Below are positions 20,809-30,374 of a DNA stretch of 64,000 bases, piece after piece (position 1 is the first letter of the stretch; each line of letters begins with the position of its first letter). Origin of the DNA: Acetobacterium woodii DSM 1030 (GTDB lineage Bacteria; Bacillota; Clostridia; Eubacteriales; Eubacteriaceae); contig NC_016894.1 in NCBI RefSeq assembly GCF_000247605.1, forward strand, positions 1,054,001 to 1,118,000. The letters run 5' to 3'. The notes under the pieces are model-generated. The model was not told the origin of the DNA and did no database searches. It worked only from the letters and a program-made list of their open reading frames with translations. Position numbers and translations under genes: made by a program.

Positions 20809-20982
20809 TGATTATTTTAAAGATTATATGATCGAATCGAGTTAAATTGACAATCGAAAGGGATGTTGATAAAGGTGGTGTCGGTAGGATTAATAAATGC
20901 CTTGAAAGACGCATAAGTGGATGTTAATTGATTAGATTTAAGTGTTGGTTTAGATAGTACTCATCAAAAAGAACGATTAATT

Positions 20983-21014
20983 AAAAAAAAACGCTGGTAG
21001 CTACCAACGTTTTT
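20983..21014 (-). terminator. Terminator of the oxidoreductase/asparaginase-like operon
   Basis: AAAAACG-TGGTAG-CTACCA-CGTTTTT forms a long stem with a single mismatch; the - strand transcript ends with a run of eight U. It follows the FAD oxidoreductase gene. Confidence 0.85.
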
Positions 21015-21071
21015 GAATACCTGGAATAAGTTAATAAATAAAGAATCTGGAGTTACTTGGATTTTAAAAAG

Positions 21072-22532
21072 TTAATCTTGATGGGCATTAATATAATCGA
21101 CAATTTCGTTTTTTCCGACCCGGTTAACGCCACTGTGTTCGACATCAAAACTTGAATCAATTTCATGACCAAGCTCTCGTTCCATCACTTCGACAACGCG
21201 AGGACGACAGAAAGTGCCTTGACACCAGCCGCACCCGGCTCGTGTTCGCCGTTTGATTCCATCAACCGTTGTTACCGGAATGCCACGGTTCATTGCATCA
21301 ATGATGGTTGCTTCATCAACCTGTTCGCAGCGGCAAATAATTTTTTCAGGGCTTGAAGCGATGTCAATGAGTGGTTGAATTTCTTTGAGTGGTTTTAGTT
21401 CGGTTAAGGTAATGATTGGTTTGCGGTAGGGATTATAGTTGGGATCTTCCTCAAAGGGACAATTTAATTCTTTTAAGAGTTTAAGAACTAATTCGGCAAT
21501 CGCCGGCGAGGAAGTCAGCCCCGGCGATTGAATGCCGGCACAATTAATAAAACCATTAACCGGCGTTGCTTCAATAATAAAGTCATCGGTAGAACTGACA
21601 GCGCGGATACCAGTATAGCTACGGATAAATTGTTTAATGTTAAGTTTGTCAGTGGTGTGCTTAGCTTCGTTAAAAATCTTTAAAAGTCGTTCCGAATGGG
21701 TCGATTTATCAGCAATATCTTCATTAACAGCATCGGGTCCAATCAGCAGATTTCCGTAGAATGTTGGGGTGACGAGAATTCCTTTTCCCATCTTCGTCGG
21801 CATCTGGAACAATACATTATTAATGATATTAGCAGAACCGCGAACCATTAGAAGGTATTCACCGGAACGAGGAGTGATTGTGAAGTTGTCGATACCAACC
21901 ATTCGAGCGATTGTATCAGAGCAAACGCCGCCAGCGTTTATAACGTAATGCGCGGCGTATTTTTTTTGGTTGTGATCGGTTAATTCAAACCCGTCAGGTG
22001 TTTTGACGATGTCGATAATTTCCGTATTCAGCGCCGGTTCAACGCCGTTTTCAACCGCATTTTCAGCAAGCGCGATGGCCATTTCATAGGGTGAACAGAC
22101 ACCGGCACCTTTACAGTAGAGGGCATATTTGACATCAGGATTGACATTTGGTTCCATTGCCATGATTTGATCATGATCAATAATTTCCAAGTCGTCCAGA
22201 CCGTTAGCCAGACCATTTTCATAAAGTTCTTTCAGTTTCGCCAATTGGTCATCTTCAAAGGCAAGAACCAGCGAACCGATCTTATCAAAACCAAAATGCA
22301 GCTCTTCGTTGAGTTGGTCAAATTGTTTTCTTCCTTTGTAACATAAACCACCCTTAACTTTTGCGTGGGATTCGGCAAAACCTCCGTGAACGATGGCTGA
22401 ATTAGCTTTTGTAGCGCCCATGGATACATCGTTTTCTTTTTCAAAAACGATAACAGATAATTGGTAACGACTTAATGCTCGGGCAATGGATGTTCCAATT
22501 ATTCCAGCACCGATTATAGCAACATCATACAT
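21072..22532 (-). CDS. FAD-dependent oxidoreductase with C-terminal BFD-type [2Fe-2S] domain (GlpA-like)
   Basis: A 486-residue protein in two parts. The N-terminal DAO/glycerol-3-phosphate-dehydrogenase-like domain starts with the dinucleotide fold GAGIIG (residues 8-13). The C-terminal BFD-like domain carries C400-x-C402 and C434-x2-C437, the four-cysteine iron-sulfur pattern of GlpA-type and related enzymes. Such proteins oxidise a hydroxy or amino acid and pass electrons to an iron-sulfur partner. It is 43 bp downstream of an asparaginase-like gene and probably co-transcribed. Whether it takes part in demethylation, for example oxidising the demethylated product, or supplies electrons for corrinoid activation is open. 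Confidence 0.85.
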   Translation of the reverse strand: MYDVAIIGAGIIGTSIARALSRYQLSVIVFEKENDVSMGATKANSAIVHGGFAESHAKVKGGLCYKGRKQFDQLNEELHFGFDKIGSLVLAFEDDQLAKLKELYENGLANGLDDLEIIDHDQIMAMEPNVNPDVKYALYCKGAGVCSPYEMAIALAENAVENGVEPALNTEIIDIVKTPDGFELTDHNQKKYAAHYVINAGGVCSDTIARMVGIDNFTITPRSGEYLLMVRGSANIINNVLFQMPTKMGKGILVTPTFYGNLLIGPDAVNEDIADKSTHSERLLKIFNEAKHTTDKLNIKQFIRSYTGIRAVSSTDDFIIEATPVNGFINCAGIQSPGLTSSPAIAELVLKLLKELNCPFEEDPNYNPYRKPIITLTELKPLKEIQPLIDIASSPEKIICRCEQVDEATIIDAMNRGIPVTTVDGIKRRTRAGCGWCQGTFCRPRVVEVMERELGHEIDSSFDVEHSGVNRVGKNEIVDYINAHQD

Positions 22533-22575
22533 AGCAGTCTCCTTCTTAAAACTAAAATTAAAACAGATAAGTTTT

Positions 22576-23631
22576 TTATATTACATACCCATTTACGGGG
22601 GCATCTTTCAAAAATTCATAGAAAAATTCCCGATTGAGATAACTTTGAGGTGAACACTCATGTTGATTATAAGCGAAATTCAATTTGGTGACAGCGGCTT
22701 CAAAAGAGATGTTTTCTAATGGAATACCGCCCGCGGCAATGAGCTCCTGACAAGATAAATAAAGATCTCCATGAATGTTTTTATAAGAAATCAGGTAATG
22801 GTCGACGTTTGGATTATTTTTGATAAAGGCGAGTAAGGAGGTACCGTTTTCGCCAATAATATTGCCGCTACCACAATGGTATAGTGAATGAAGTACCGCT
22901 CTGACTGGCCGTTTTCGCAGGTCAATGACATCATAGTTTAAACCGGGGTAGGCTCTTAAAGCCAATATTTCGTTGCGAAACTCGACGATCATGGGAATAT
23001 CATTGGTCACTGGGTTATAAAGCTTAAGCATGGTTGGGTTTTTGGGTGAAGGCGTACAACAAAGACCACGCTGATCGTAAGTCGCAAACGGTTCGCCGAA
23101 GCTGGAAAAATCATCTTTTAGCCAATCAGCTTCTTGCAGGCGAGAAGCGAGATGAACGTAAGTGATATGATCACTATTTTCATAGATCGCATAAAATCCA
23201 GGGAGTTTCAAATTATAAATAAAGTCAACACTGGCAGAAAAATTAGTAATGGCATTACTATCAGGTTCGCCGATGGCATAATTTGCAGCAACTAAAACAA
23301 TCGGAATTAAAGGAGCATCAAGACCATAACAAAGGGCAGCGGCGGTATAGGGAAGCGTATCAGAGCCATGAGCGATGATAACACCCAGATAATCGCTCAG
23401 CTGATAGGACTCTAAGGTTTTGATGATTTGCAGCCAATGTTTGGGTTCGGCATTTTCGCTAAGGATATTAAAAGGGCACACAACTTCAAACTCGACTTCG
23501 TTTTTGTTTTGATCCCGATAAATTGATAATAAGTCGTTGCCACGACTGGCATCTACGTTGATACAGTGATCATTAACTGAACTTCCAATGGTACCACCAG
23601 TTAACAATAATAAAATTTTAGCGTTCTCCAT
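22576..23631 (-). CDS. Asparaginase/glutaminase-family amidohydrolase
   Basis: A 351-residue protein with both catalytic signatures of the L-asparaginase superfamily: TGGTIGS (11-17) and HGSDT (88-92). ATG 23631 has an AAGG Shine-Dalgarno; an in-frame upstream extension falls in the leader repeat. No signal peptide, so cytoplasmic. Overall divergence from housekeeping asparaginases and its position inside a demethylase locus suggest a special amide substrate, but this is inference. First gene of a two-gene operon with the FAD oxidoreductase; its promoter region carries a striking 15-bp inverted repeat (23658-23718). Confidence 0.82.
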   Translation of the reverse strand: MENAKILLLLTGGTIGSSVNDHCINVDASRGNDLLSIYRDQNKNEVEFEVVCPFNILSENAEPKHWLQIIKTLESYQLSDYLGVIIAHGSDTLPYTAAALCYGLDAPLIPIVLVAANYAIGEPDSNAITNFSASVDFIYNLKLPGFYAIYENSDHITYVHLASRLQEADWLKDDFSSFGEPFATYDQRGLCCTPSPKNPTMLKLYNPVTNDIPMIVEFRNEILALRAYPGLNYDVIDLRKRPVRAVLHSLYHCGSGNIIGENGTSLLAFIKNNPNVDHYLISYKNIHGDLYLSCQELIAAGGIPLENISFEAAVTKLNFAYNQHECSPQSYLNREFFYEFLKDAPVNGYVI

Positions 23632-23657
23632 AGTTAACCTTCTTTCCGGAAAAATTG

Positions 23658-23728
23658 AATTATTGGTAATTGGGAAATAAATCATAAAGTTATTAGTTTT
23701 TCACAATTACCAATAATTAGGGATTATA
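23658..23728 (-). promoter_or_regulatory. Promoter and 15-bp inverted repeat upstream of the asparaginase-like gene
   Basis: Extended -10 on the - strand, TGG-TATAAT (TATAAT at 23728-23723). Immediately downstream are two perfect inverted copies of AATTATTGGTAATTG (23658-23672 and 23704-23718), 31 bp apart. Each copy is itself nearly palindromic (AATTA-CCAA-TAATT), as expected for a dimeric repressor site. In RNA the two copies could also form a long hairpin. Confidence 0.7.
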
Positions 23729-23752
23729 CCATCGAATGAAGCCAAAAGGAAT

Positions 23753-23788
23753 AAAAAAGCAAACAACATAAAATGGTATTTGCTTTTT
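23753..23788 (-). terminator. Terminator of the RACo gene
   Basis: AAAAAAGCAAA and TTTGCTTTTT arms with a 15-nt loop; the - strand RNA ends in six U. Located 20 bp after the RACo stop codon. Confidence 0.8.
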
Positions 23789-23807
23789 GGTAACAATTAA
23801 ATTAGGT

Positions 23808-25604
23808 TTAGATCATGATATTTTGGCCAAGGGTAGTATTTTGCATGTAGATATTGGCAAAATTTGGATCGGAGGCTAATTCAATATGGGTTGTTCGTTT
23901 GGGAATCGCTTCACAAAGTTTGGCTTCGTCGGCAGAAAGCAAGAAAAGTTGAGCTCCGGTTCCGGCACCGTTGCCAATGGAACGGATGGGAACGCCCTCA
24001 ATTTTAGGGAGTAAACCAATAAATTGTGCGTTTTCGATATCGATGTAATTGCCGAAAGCACCAGCAAGAGCGATTTCTTTAAGGTCTTCACCTTTTATTC
24101 CAAATTTTTCAGCTAACATACAGCAACCGGTAAAAATAGCGGCTTTGGCTAATTGAACCGAACGGATATCTTTTTGAGTAATAATCAATTCTTTACCATT
24201 AGGGTTATCTTCAGATTTTACAAACACAAAGTATCGTTGCCCTGCTTCATCGGTTTTAAAACGATCTTTTAAGGGGTGATTATCAAGGTCATCGCCTTTG
24301 ACAAAATTACCGCGGTCATAAATAATTTTTTCTCTAAAGAGGAAGGCAATGGCATCAATGATTCCCGATCCGCAAAAGCCGATGGGCGGGACATTGCCAA
24401 TAACGTGACACTCAATTTCATCATTAACCATCGCAATTTTTTCAATAGCGCCACTGGTGCCACGCATGCCCATATGAATGCCGGCACCTTCCAGTGCGGG
24501 CCCACAGGCGGTAGAGGCAACAAAATATTTATTATGATTGCCGATGGCAATTTCACCATTCGTGCCGAGATCGATCATTAGACGATAAGCATCATCTTTA
24601 GGAAGTCCCAATAGAACCGAGGTCGTATCAGCACCAACAAAGCCGCCTAATAACGGGAGGAAAGTAATTTTTCCAAATGGGTTAATATTAATATTTAATT
24701 CATTGGCATTAAGGATGACAATGTCTTGTGAAACACCGGTGAATGGCGAAAAACCTAAATGCAAAGGATTTAAGCCCAGAAATAGAGTGGCCATCGTACT
24801 GTTTCCGCAAAAAACACAATCGTAAATTGCATCAGATGATATTTTTGATTCATAAATTAGGTTTGATAAAATATCATTAATCGTTTCATGGATGGCATGT
24901 TGGATCGTTTTGAGATTTTCGGGAGAAGCAGAAGCATACTCAATCCGACTGATGACATCACCGCCAAAAGAAATTTGTTTGTTTAGTGATGAATGCTGAT
25001 GGATCAATACACCGGTAGTCAGATCGTAAAGATACCCGACAACGGAAGTGGTTCCGATATCAAAGGCGACCCCATAAGCTTTTAATTTTTCATTACTGGC
25101 TAATAAATCAATGATTTCATTGTTATACAAGAAAAGATTTAGAAATGTGTTGTTTTTTGTGTGAAAGACTTCAGATGATTTGCGGAGCACTTTGATCGAA
25201 GTCATGGTCACCGGAAGATCGAGAATAGTACGGACGGTTTCAAGATCATAAGAACACATTTCAGTTTTGAATTCCGCAAAAGGGATTGTTACAACGCGAG
25301 TCTTAGGGTTGAAACTTAATTCACCGTTATCACTTACTTCAAGAATCTGAGATATAGCGGCTTCTTTCGAAATAAGAATACTCATATCTTCAGAAACTAG
25401 GTGTTGGCAACCAAGGACTTCAGAAACTAAATCGTTTTCACGGATGGTTACAAGACACTTTTTACAAGTCCCTTTTCCACCGCAAACTAAATTTTGAGGA
25501 AAACCGACTTGAGCACATGCCTCAGCAACGGTTATACCAGCTTCAACAAGAATATTTTTGTCCAATAAAGGAAAAAATACACGGATGGTTTTTAATGATG
25601 ACAT
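23808..25604 (-). CDS. Reductive activator of corrinoid proteins (RACo-type, ferredoxin + ASKHA ATPase)
   Basis: A 598-residue protein that would use ATP and a low-potential [2Fe-2S] cluster to reduce inactive Co(II) corrinoid back to Co(I). The N-terminal ferredoxin domain has C41-x5-C47-x2-C50 and C66. A linker follows, then the DUF4445/ASKHA domain beginning at GVAFDIGTTS (about 178-187), with later phosphate motifs around MIDLGTNGEIAIG and ALAGAFGN. It is transcribed from its own promoter, so it may serve several corrinoid systems. It matches the activator usually encoded with acetogen O-demethylases. Confidence 0.93.
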   Translation of the reverse strand: MSSLKTIRVFFPLLDKNILVEAGITVAEACAQVGFPQNLVCGGKGTCKKCLVTIRENDLVSEVLGCQHLVSEDMSILISKEAAISQILEVSDNGELSFNPKTRVVTIPFAEFKTEMCSYDLETVRTILDLPVTMTSIKVLRKSSEVFHTKNNTFLNLFLYNNEIIDLLASNEKLKAYGVAFDIGTTSVVGYLYDLTTGVLIHQHSSLNKQISFGGDVISRIEYASASPENLKTIQHAIHETINDILSNLIYESKISSDAIYDCVFCGNSTMATLFLGLNPLHLGFSPFTGVSQDIVILNANELNININPFGKITFLPLLGGFVGADTTSVLLGLPKDDAYRLMIDLGTNGEIAIGNHNKYFVASTACGPALEGAGIHMGMRGTSGAIEKIAMVNDEIECHVIGNVPPIGFCGSGIIDAIAFLFREKIIYDRGNFVKGDDLDNHPLKDRFKTDEAGQRYFVFVKSEDNPNGKELIITQKDIRSVQLAKAAIFTGCCMLAEKFGIKGEDLKEIALAGAFGNYIDIENAQFIGLLPKIEGVPIRSIGNGAGTGAQLFLLSADEAKLCEAIPKRTTHIELASDPNFANIYMQNTTLGQNIMI

Positions 25605-25680
25605 ATAATTGTCCTTTCTTATTCGTGGAATGAGTTAATTATGTGGATAAGCAGAGATAACTAACTTAGATATATTCTTA

Positions 25681-25709
25681 ATTATACACGTAAAGAATCA
25701 TCATTTCAA
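25681..25709 (-). promoter_or_regulatory. RACo promoter
   Basis: On the - strand: TTGAAA (25709-25704), 17 bp, TATAAT (25686-25681), about 80 bp upstream of the RACo start codon. None of the TTTACT repeats seen at the methyltransferase promoter is present here. Confidence 0.78.
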
Positions 25710-25729
25710 CAAAATAGAAAAATATATAC

Positions 25730-26926
25730 AGGTGCAACAGGTACGTATTTAACTTATTGTTCAGTTGAAAATGAGGTTATATCAAGGCGATAAGGGTGAT
25801 GATTTTTTAGTGGAAAAATAATGTAATCGTGTTTACGATTGAGGCGGTATAATAAGCAGGATTGACTTTGTTTGAGCGGATATTTCAGAATATGCGATTA
25901 ACTAGATGACAACAGAGAGAGAAGGGAATTTGGACGATACATGGACGAGAAATTCGCTTTGCATCTTGTAACACTAACCAACGTCTGAAAGTTGTTCAAG
26001 AAGCGATTTATTTAGCACTTAAAAAATGATTTGGAATATAACTTCATTCAAACATACGAATGGACTGAGTGATGATTGTAACAATATTTACGCGGTCATA
26101 TCGATTAGTACAGCATATAATTAATTATGAGGGAGAAACAACCAAGCTGAATGAATAACGATAATTTTAATTTGTTAGTCAGGAGAATAGCTTTGAATGA
26201 ATTATTAAAGTGATCATTGCTCAATATAGTAAATAAAATTAATGCATTTTATTATAAATTAAAGTAGCAGAGAGCATTTTAGACAAGAAACGACAGGATG
26301 ACGTATAAATATTTGACTTCAATTAGCCGGTTATCATTGGATAATGAATTAAAATATGGCGATATATTACATTTTCTATTATTGTTTGAGAATTAACAAA
26401 CAATAAAAGAAAAAAATAGACGTGAAGTAGAAAAATATTGACATTGATGATAAAAAATGATAATCTGAAATAAATTTGTATATACAAGTAGATAGTGGAC
26501 GAATTGCTCAGCATTAAAATTATAAAATGCAGCGCTGGGTAACGGGAACAAGAACAAATTTAAGAATTTCGTCTTAAAAAGTTGTTGGAGGTGAAATACG
26601 GGAAATTATTGGTATACAAAGCTAGTTATAAAACTAAATACCGAGGTGACATTAGGAAAAATGGAAAATCGATTATTTTACGAGCAGATAAATTTGATTG
26701 AAAGGTAAATATTATGTTTTTAAAATCGCTATTAGCGTACTTTATAACATAAATATAAATTGAAATTCAATTATTGAATAAAAAAATCAAAGATTCTGTA
26801 TCACAGAGTAAAATATTGTTCAGTTTATTGATGTAACCCCCGTAAATGTAAACGTTATTTGAATTTTTACAGTTAAAAATTGTCACATTTATTATTTGAT
26901 TTTTAGATTGAGATCAGATATCATAA
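25730..26926. other. Gene-poor AT-rich stretch between RACo and fhs
   Basis: About 1.2 kb with stop codons dense in all frames. Short open pieces look like decayed protein sequence, for example around 25930-26030 (+ strand; WTIHGREIRFASCNTNQR and so on), loosely recalling an IS3-type integrase fragment, but the match is too weak to assign. I see no tRNA, no recognised riboswitch and no strong fhs promoter. TTGTCA at 26880 with TTAGAT 17 bp on is only a poor candidate. Confidence 0.4.
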
Positions 26927-26968
26927 ATGCAGATGTTAAAAATTTATCAAAGTATTGGAGGAAATAAT

Positions 26969-28645
26969 ATGGGTTTTAAATCAGACATTGAAATTGCACA
27001 AGAGGCTACACCACAGGATATCCGTGAGATAGCAAAGAAATTGGGTTTAACCGAAGACGACTTGGATTTATACGGTAAGTATAAAGCAAAGGTGGATTAC
27101 AATCTGTTAAAGAAAAGCACTGGTAAAAAAGCGCGACTGATCCTGACAACCGCTATTAATCCGACACCGGCCGGCGAAGGAAAAACAACGACCACTATTG
27201 GGGTTGCCGACGGATTATCACGAATTGGGAAAAACACCCTTGTTGCCCTGAGAGAGCCATCGCTTGGTCCAGTTTTTGGTGTTAAAGGCGGAGCTGCCGG
27301 CGGCGGATATGCTCAAGTTGTGCCAATGGAAGATATTAACCTTCATTTTACCGGAGATTTCCATGCCATTGGGGCAGCCAACAATTTATTGGCAGCCATG
27401 CTTGATAATCATATCAAACAAGGTAACGAACTGAAGATTGATGCCAAAAAAATTACCTGGAGACGTTGTGTTGACATGAATGACCGTCAGCTGCGAAACA
27501 TTGTTGATGGTTTAGGCGGATCTGGCGATGGTGTTGTTCGTGAAGACGGATTTGATATCACGGTTGCCTCTGAAGTAATGGCAGCGTTCTGTTTATCCAG
27601 TGATATTTCAGACCTGAAAGAACGTTTGGGCCGCATTATTGTTGCTTATAGTTTCACAGGAGAACCAGTTACAGCTGAACAATTAAAAGCTAATGGTGCA
27701 ATGGCCGCGTTATTAAAAGATGCTTTAAAACCAAATCTGGTACAAACCCTGGAAGGCACCCCAGCTTTCATTCATGGTGGACCATTTGCCAATATTGCCC
27801 ACGGTTGCAACTCTGTGATCGCAACTCGAATGGCAATGCATTTTGCCGATTATGTGGTAACTGAAGGTGGTTTCGGTGCTGACCTTGGCGCTGAAAAATT
27901 CCTGGATATCAAATGCCGAATGGCAAACTTGAAACCGGATGCAGTAATTATTGTAGCAACCGTACGAGCCCTTAAATATAATGGCGGCGTTGCCAAAGCA
28001 GATTTAAACAACGAAAACCTGGAAGCTTTAAAAGCCGGCTTACCGAACTTATTAAAACATGTTGAAAATATTACCCAGGTCTTTAAATTACCAGCTGTTG
28101 TTGCAATCAATGAATTCCCACTGGATACAGAAGCAGAATTACAACTGGTTAAATCTGAATGTCAGAAACTGGGCGTTAACGTTGCAATTTCTCAGGTATG
28201 GGCAAAAGGCGGAGAAGGCGGAGAAGAACTGGCCAAAGAAGTTGTTCGTCTCATTGACGAAAGCGAAGGAAATTTCGAATACTGCTACGATCTGGATATT
28301 CCAATCAAAGAAAAAATTGAAACGATTGCCACCCGGATTTACGGTGCTGACGGCGTAGATTTCACACCCGCAGCTGCTAAAGAAATGGACCGTCTAACCG
28401 CACTTGGTTTTGACAAGGTGCCAATTTGTATGGCGAAAACACAATACTCATTAACCGATGATGCAACGAAACTGGGTCGTCCAACCGGATTTAAAATTAC
28501 GGTTCGTCAATTGACCATTTCAGCCGGGGCTGGTTTCATTATTGCCTTAACCGGAGAAATCATGAAAATGCCTGGTCTTCCTAAAGTTCCGGCAGCAGAA
28601 AAAATTGATGTTGATGAAAACGGTGTAATTGCCGGTTTATTCTAG
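26969..28645 (+). CDS. fhs: Formate-tetrahydrofolate ligase
   Basis: ATP-dependent enzyme that activates formate to 10-formyl-THF, the entry to the methyl branch of the Wood-Ljungdahl pathway. It is 558 residues from ATG 26969, chosen for its TTGGAGGAAA Shine-Dalgarno. The nucleotide-binding loop is TPAGEGKT (66-73). Other conserved blocks are [19 protein letters not shown] (in part) and VRALKYNGG. fchA and folD follow, giving the enzymes in pathway order. Confidence 0.97.
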   Translation: MGFKSDIEIAQEATPQDIREIAKKLGLTEDDLDLYGKYKAKVDYNLLKKSTGKKARLILTTAINPTPAGEGKTTTTIGVADGLSRIGKNTLVALREPSLGPVFGVKGGAAGGGYAQVVPMEDINLHFTGDFHAIGAANNLLAAMLDNHIKQGNELKIDAKKITWRRCVDMNDRQLRNIVDGLGGSGDGVVREDGFDITVASEVMAAFCLSSDISDLKERLGRIIVAYSFTGEPVTAEQLKANGAMAALLKDALKPNLVQTLEGTPAFIHGGPFANIAHGCNSVIATRMAMHFADYVVTEGGFGADLGAEKFLDIKCRMANLKPDAVIIVATVRALKYNGGVAKADLNNENLEALKAGLPNLLKHVENITQVFKLPAVVAINEFPLDTEAELQLVKSECQKLGVNVAISQVWAKGGEGGEELAKEVVRLIDESEGNFEYCYDLDIPIKEKIETIATRIYGADGVDFTPAAAKEMDRLTALGFDKVPICMAKTQYSLTDDATKLGRPTGFKITVRQLTISAGAGFIIALTGEIMKMPGLPKVPAAEKIDVDENGVIAGLF

Positions 28646-28661
28646 ACTCGATTTTAAATAG

Positions 28662-28693
28662 GCTGATAGAGGTTCTATAGAACCTTTTTCAGC
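28662..28693 (+). terminator. Hairpin after fhs, possible partial terminator
   Basis: AGGTTC-TATA-GAACCT with five T, nested in an outer GCTGA/TCAGC pair. In the middle of a pathway operon it probably gives partial termination or sets an mRNA end. Confidence 0.6.
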
Positions 28694-28744
28694 TCAATTT
28701 AAATTAAAAAAATATACAATAAAAGATTGAAGTGGAGTTAGCAA

Positions 28745-29404
28745 ATGGAATTTGATGCAGTTGGAACTGAACAAAGTTCGATCTCAGAAAAAAAATGTAC
28801 AGAGTTTGTTGAAGCGTTATACAGCAAAGCTGCTGTACCTGGTGGCGGCGGTGCCGCGGCATTAGTCGGTGCGGTTGGAACAGCGTTAGCCGGAATGGTT
28901 GGGAATTTGACTACGGGCAAGAAAAAATATGCGGCGTTTGAAGATGATATCCAGCGTATTTTGAAAGAAGCGCAGATTCTTCAAGATCGGTTATTAGCAA
29001 TGATTGATGAAGATGCAAAAAACTTTTTGCCACTCTCAAAAGCATATGGCCTTCCCAAAGAAACTGAAGCAGAAAAAGCTTACAAGGAAAAAACGTTAGA
29101 AGAATGTACAAAGGTAGCTTGTAGTATCCCACTTGAAATTGTCGAGGTTTGTTATAAGGCTGTTTTGTTGCAAGAAGAATTAGTTGGCAAAGGTTCGGCC
29201 TTAGCCATTAGCGATGTTGCATGTGGCGTTCAATGCTTAAGAGCTGCGATGATCAGCGGTTGGGTTAATGTCTTAATCAACATTAAGACAATCAAAGATA
29301 AAGACTATGTAGATGATGTTAATAAAAGAGTTAAACCGATGTTAGAAAAAGGCGTTGAAATTTGTGATCGCGTTTATGCTGATGTTGAGAAACAACTTTT
29401 ATAA
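28745..29404 (+). CDS. fchA: Methenyltetrahydrofolate cyclohydrolase
   Basis: A 219-residue FTCD-C-type cyclohydrolase that converts formyl-THF to methenyl-THF. Characteristic features are the PGGGGAAALVGAVGTALAGMVGNLT region (first part seen at residues 32-55) and a fully helical remainder. Position between fhs and folD matches acetogen operons. Folate cyclohydrolase activity is thus encoded separately, although FolD is often bifunctional. Confidence 0.94.
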   Translation: MEFDAVGTEQSSISEKKCTEFVEALYSKAAVPGGGGAAALVGAVGTALAGMVGNLTTGKKKYAAFEDDIQRILKEAQILQDRLLAMIDEDAKNFLPLSKAYGLPKETEAEKAYKEKTLEECTKVACSIPLEIVEVCYKAVLLQEELVGKGSALAISDVACGVQCLRAAMISGWVNVLINIKTIKDKDYVDDVNKRVKPMLEKGVEICDRVYADVEKQLL

Positions 29405-29441
29405 AATAATAAAAATTTGAATTAAGAGGAGTAGTATAATT

Positions 29442-30347
29442 ATGGCAGCAAAATTATTAAGTGGAAAAGAAGTTAGCGAGTCAATGCTCGCTGAAGTACT
29501 AAAAGATGCGAATGAATTAAAAGCAAAAGGCATTACCGTAAAAATGGCAATCATGCGCGTTGGTGAAGACCCAGGTTCCATTTCTTATGAAAAAAGTATT
29601 ATCACCAGAATGGGAAAATCAAATATCGAAGTTGAATCGGTACAATTCCCAATTGATGTAACAGAAGCTGATTTTATTGCCAAACTTCAATCAATCAACG
29701 AAGATAAAAACATTCATTCAGTATTAATATTCCAACCTCTTCCCGATCAAATCGACGCTGAAAAAATAAAATATCTGTTAAGTCCTGAAAAAGATCCAGA
29801 TGCTCTTAATCCAACAAACTTAGGAAAACTAATGATTGCTGATGAAAGAGGATTTTTTCCATGTACCGCTGAAGGCGTTATGGAAATGTTTAAATTCTAT
29901 AATATTGATGTTAAGGGCAAAGACGTTGTTGTTATTAACAACTCTAACGTGTTAGGAAAACCACTGACAATTATGTTAACAAACGAATTCGCAACCGTCA
30001 CAATGTGTCATGTATTTACAAAAGATACGGCTTCTTACACCAAGAAAGCCGATATTGTTGTAACCGCATGTGGTATTTACGGTTTGGTTAAACCAGACAT
30101 GTTAAGCGAAGATTGTATTTTAATTGACGTGGCAATGGCTCAAATGAAAGATGAAAACAAAGAATTTGTTTTAAATGAAGAAGGCAAGAAAATCAGAACG
30201 GGTGATGCTCATGTTGACTGTTTAAACAAAGTCGCAATGATTACTTCTGCTACCCCAGGTTGTGGCGGTGGAACCGGTCCAATTACCACAGCTTTATTAG
30301 CTAAACATGTGATCAAAGCCTGTAAAATGCAAAACGGCTTATTATAG
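29442..30347 (+). CDS. folD: Methylenetetrahydrofolate dehydrogenase (FolD)
   Basis: A 301-residue member of the FolD family, which interconverts methenyl- and methylene-THF using NAD(P). Seen: VGEDPGSISYEKS with the catalytic Tyr-x3-Lys pattern, QPLPDQID, and the C-terminal nucleotide-binding domain with NNSNVLGKPL and TPGCGGGTGPIT. The GGAGTAG Shine-Dalgarno precedes ATG 29442, 37 bp after fchA. The usual NRS-x-x-V-G-x-P motif reads NNSNVLGKP, a change at the arginine position that may bear on NAD versus NADP preference. Confidence 0.95.
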   Translation: MAAKLLSGKEVSESMLAEVLKDANELKAKGITVKMAIMRVGEDPGSISYEKSIITRMGKSNIEVESVQFPIDVTEADFIAKLQSINEDKNIHSVLIFQPLPDQIDAEKIKYLLSPEKDPDALNPTNLGKLMIADERGFFPCTAEGVMEMFKFYNIDVKGKDVVVINNSNVLGKPLTIMLTNEFATVTMCHVFTKDTASYTKKADIVVTACGIYGLVKPDMLSEDCILIDVAMAQMKDENKEFVLNEEGKKIRTGDAHVDCLNKVAMITSATPGCGGGTGPITTALLAKHVIKACKMQNGLL

Positions 30348-30374
30348 AACAGAAAAAACGAAGGAGGTATAAAA

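Noticed and set aside
26323-26514. 63-codon hydrophobic - strand frame in the gene desert
   Set aside because: Low-complexity Phe/Leu/Ile-rich translation of AT-rich DNA, with no binding site.
26500-26968. THF-type riboswitch upstream of fhs
   Set aside because: I could not find the conserved core motifs of either known THF aptamer class; the region is AT-rich and unstructured by eye.
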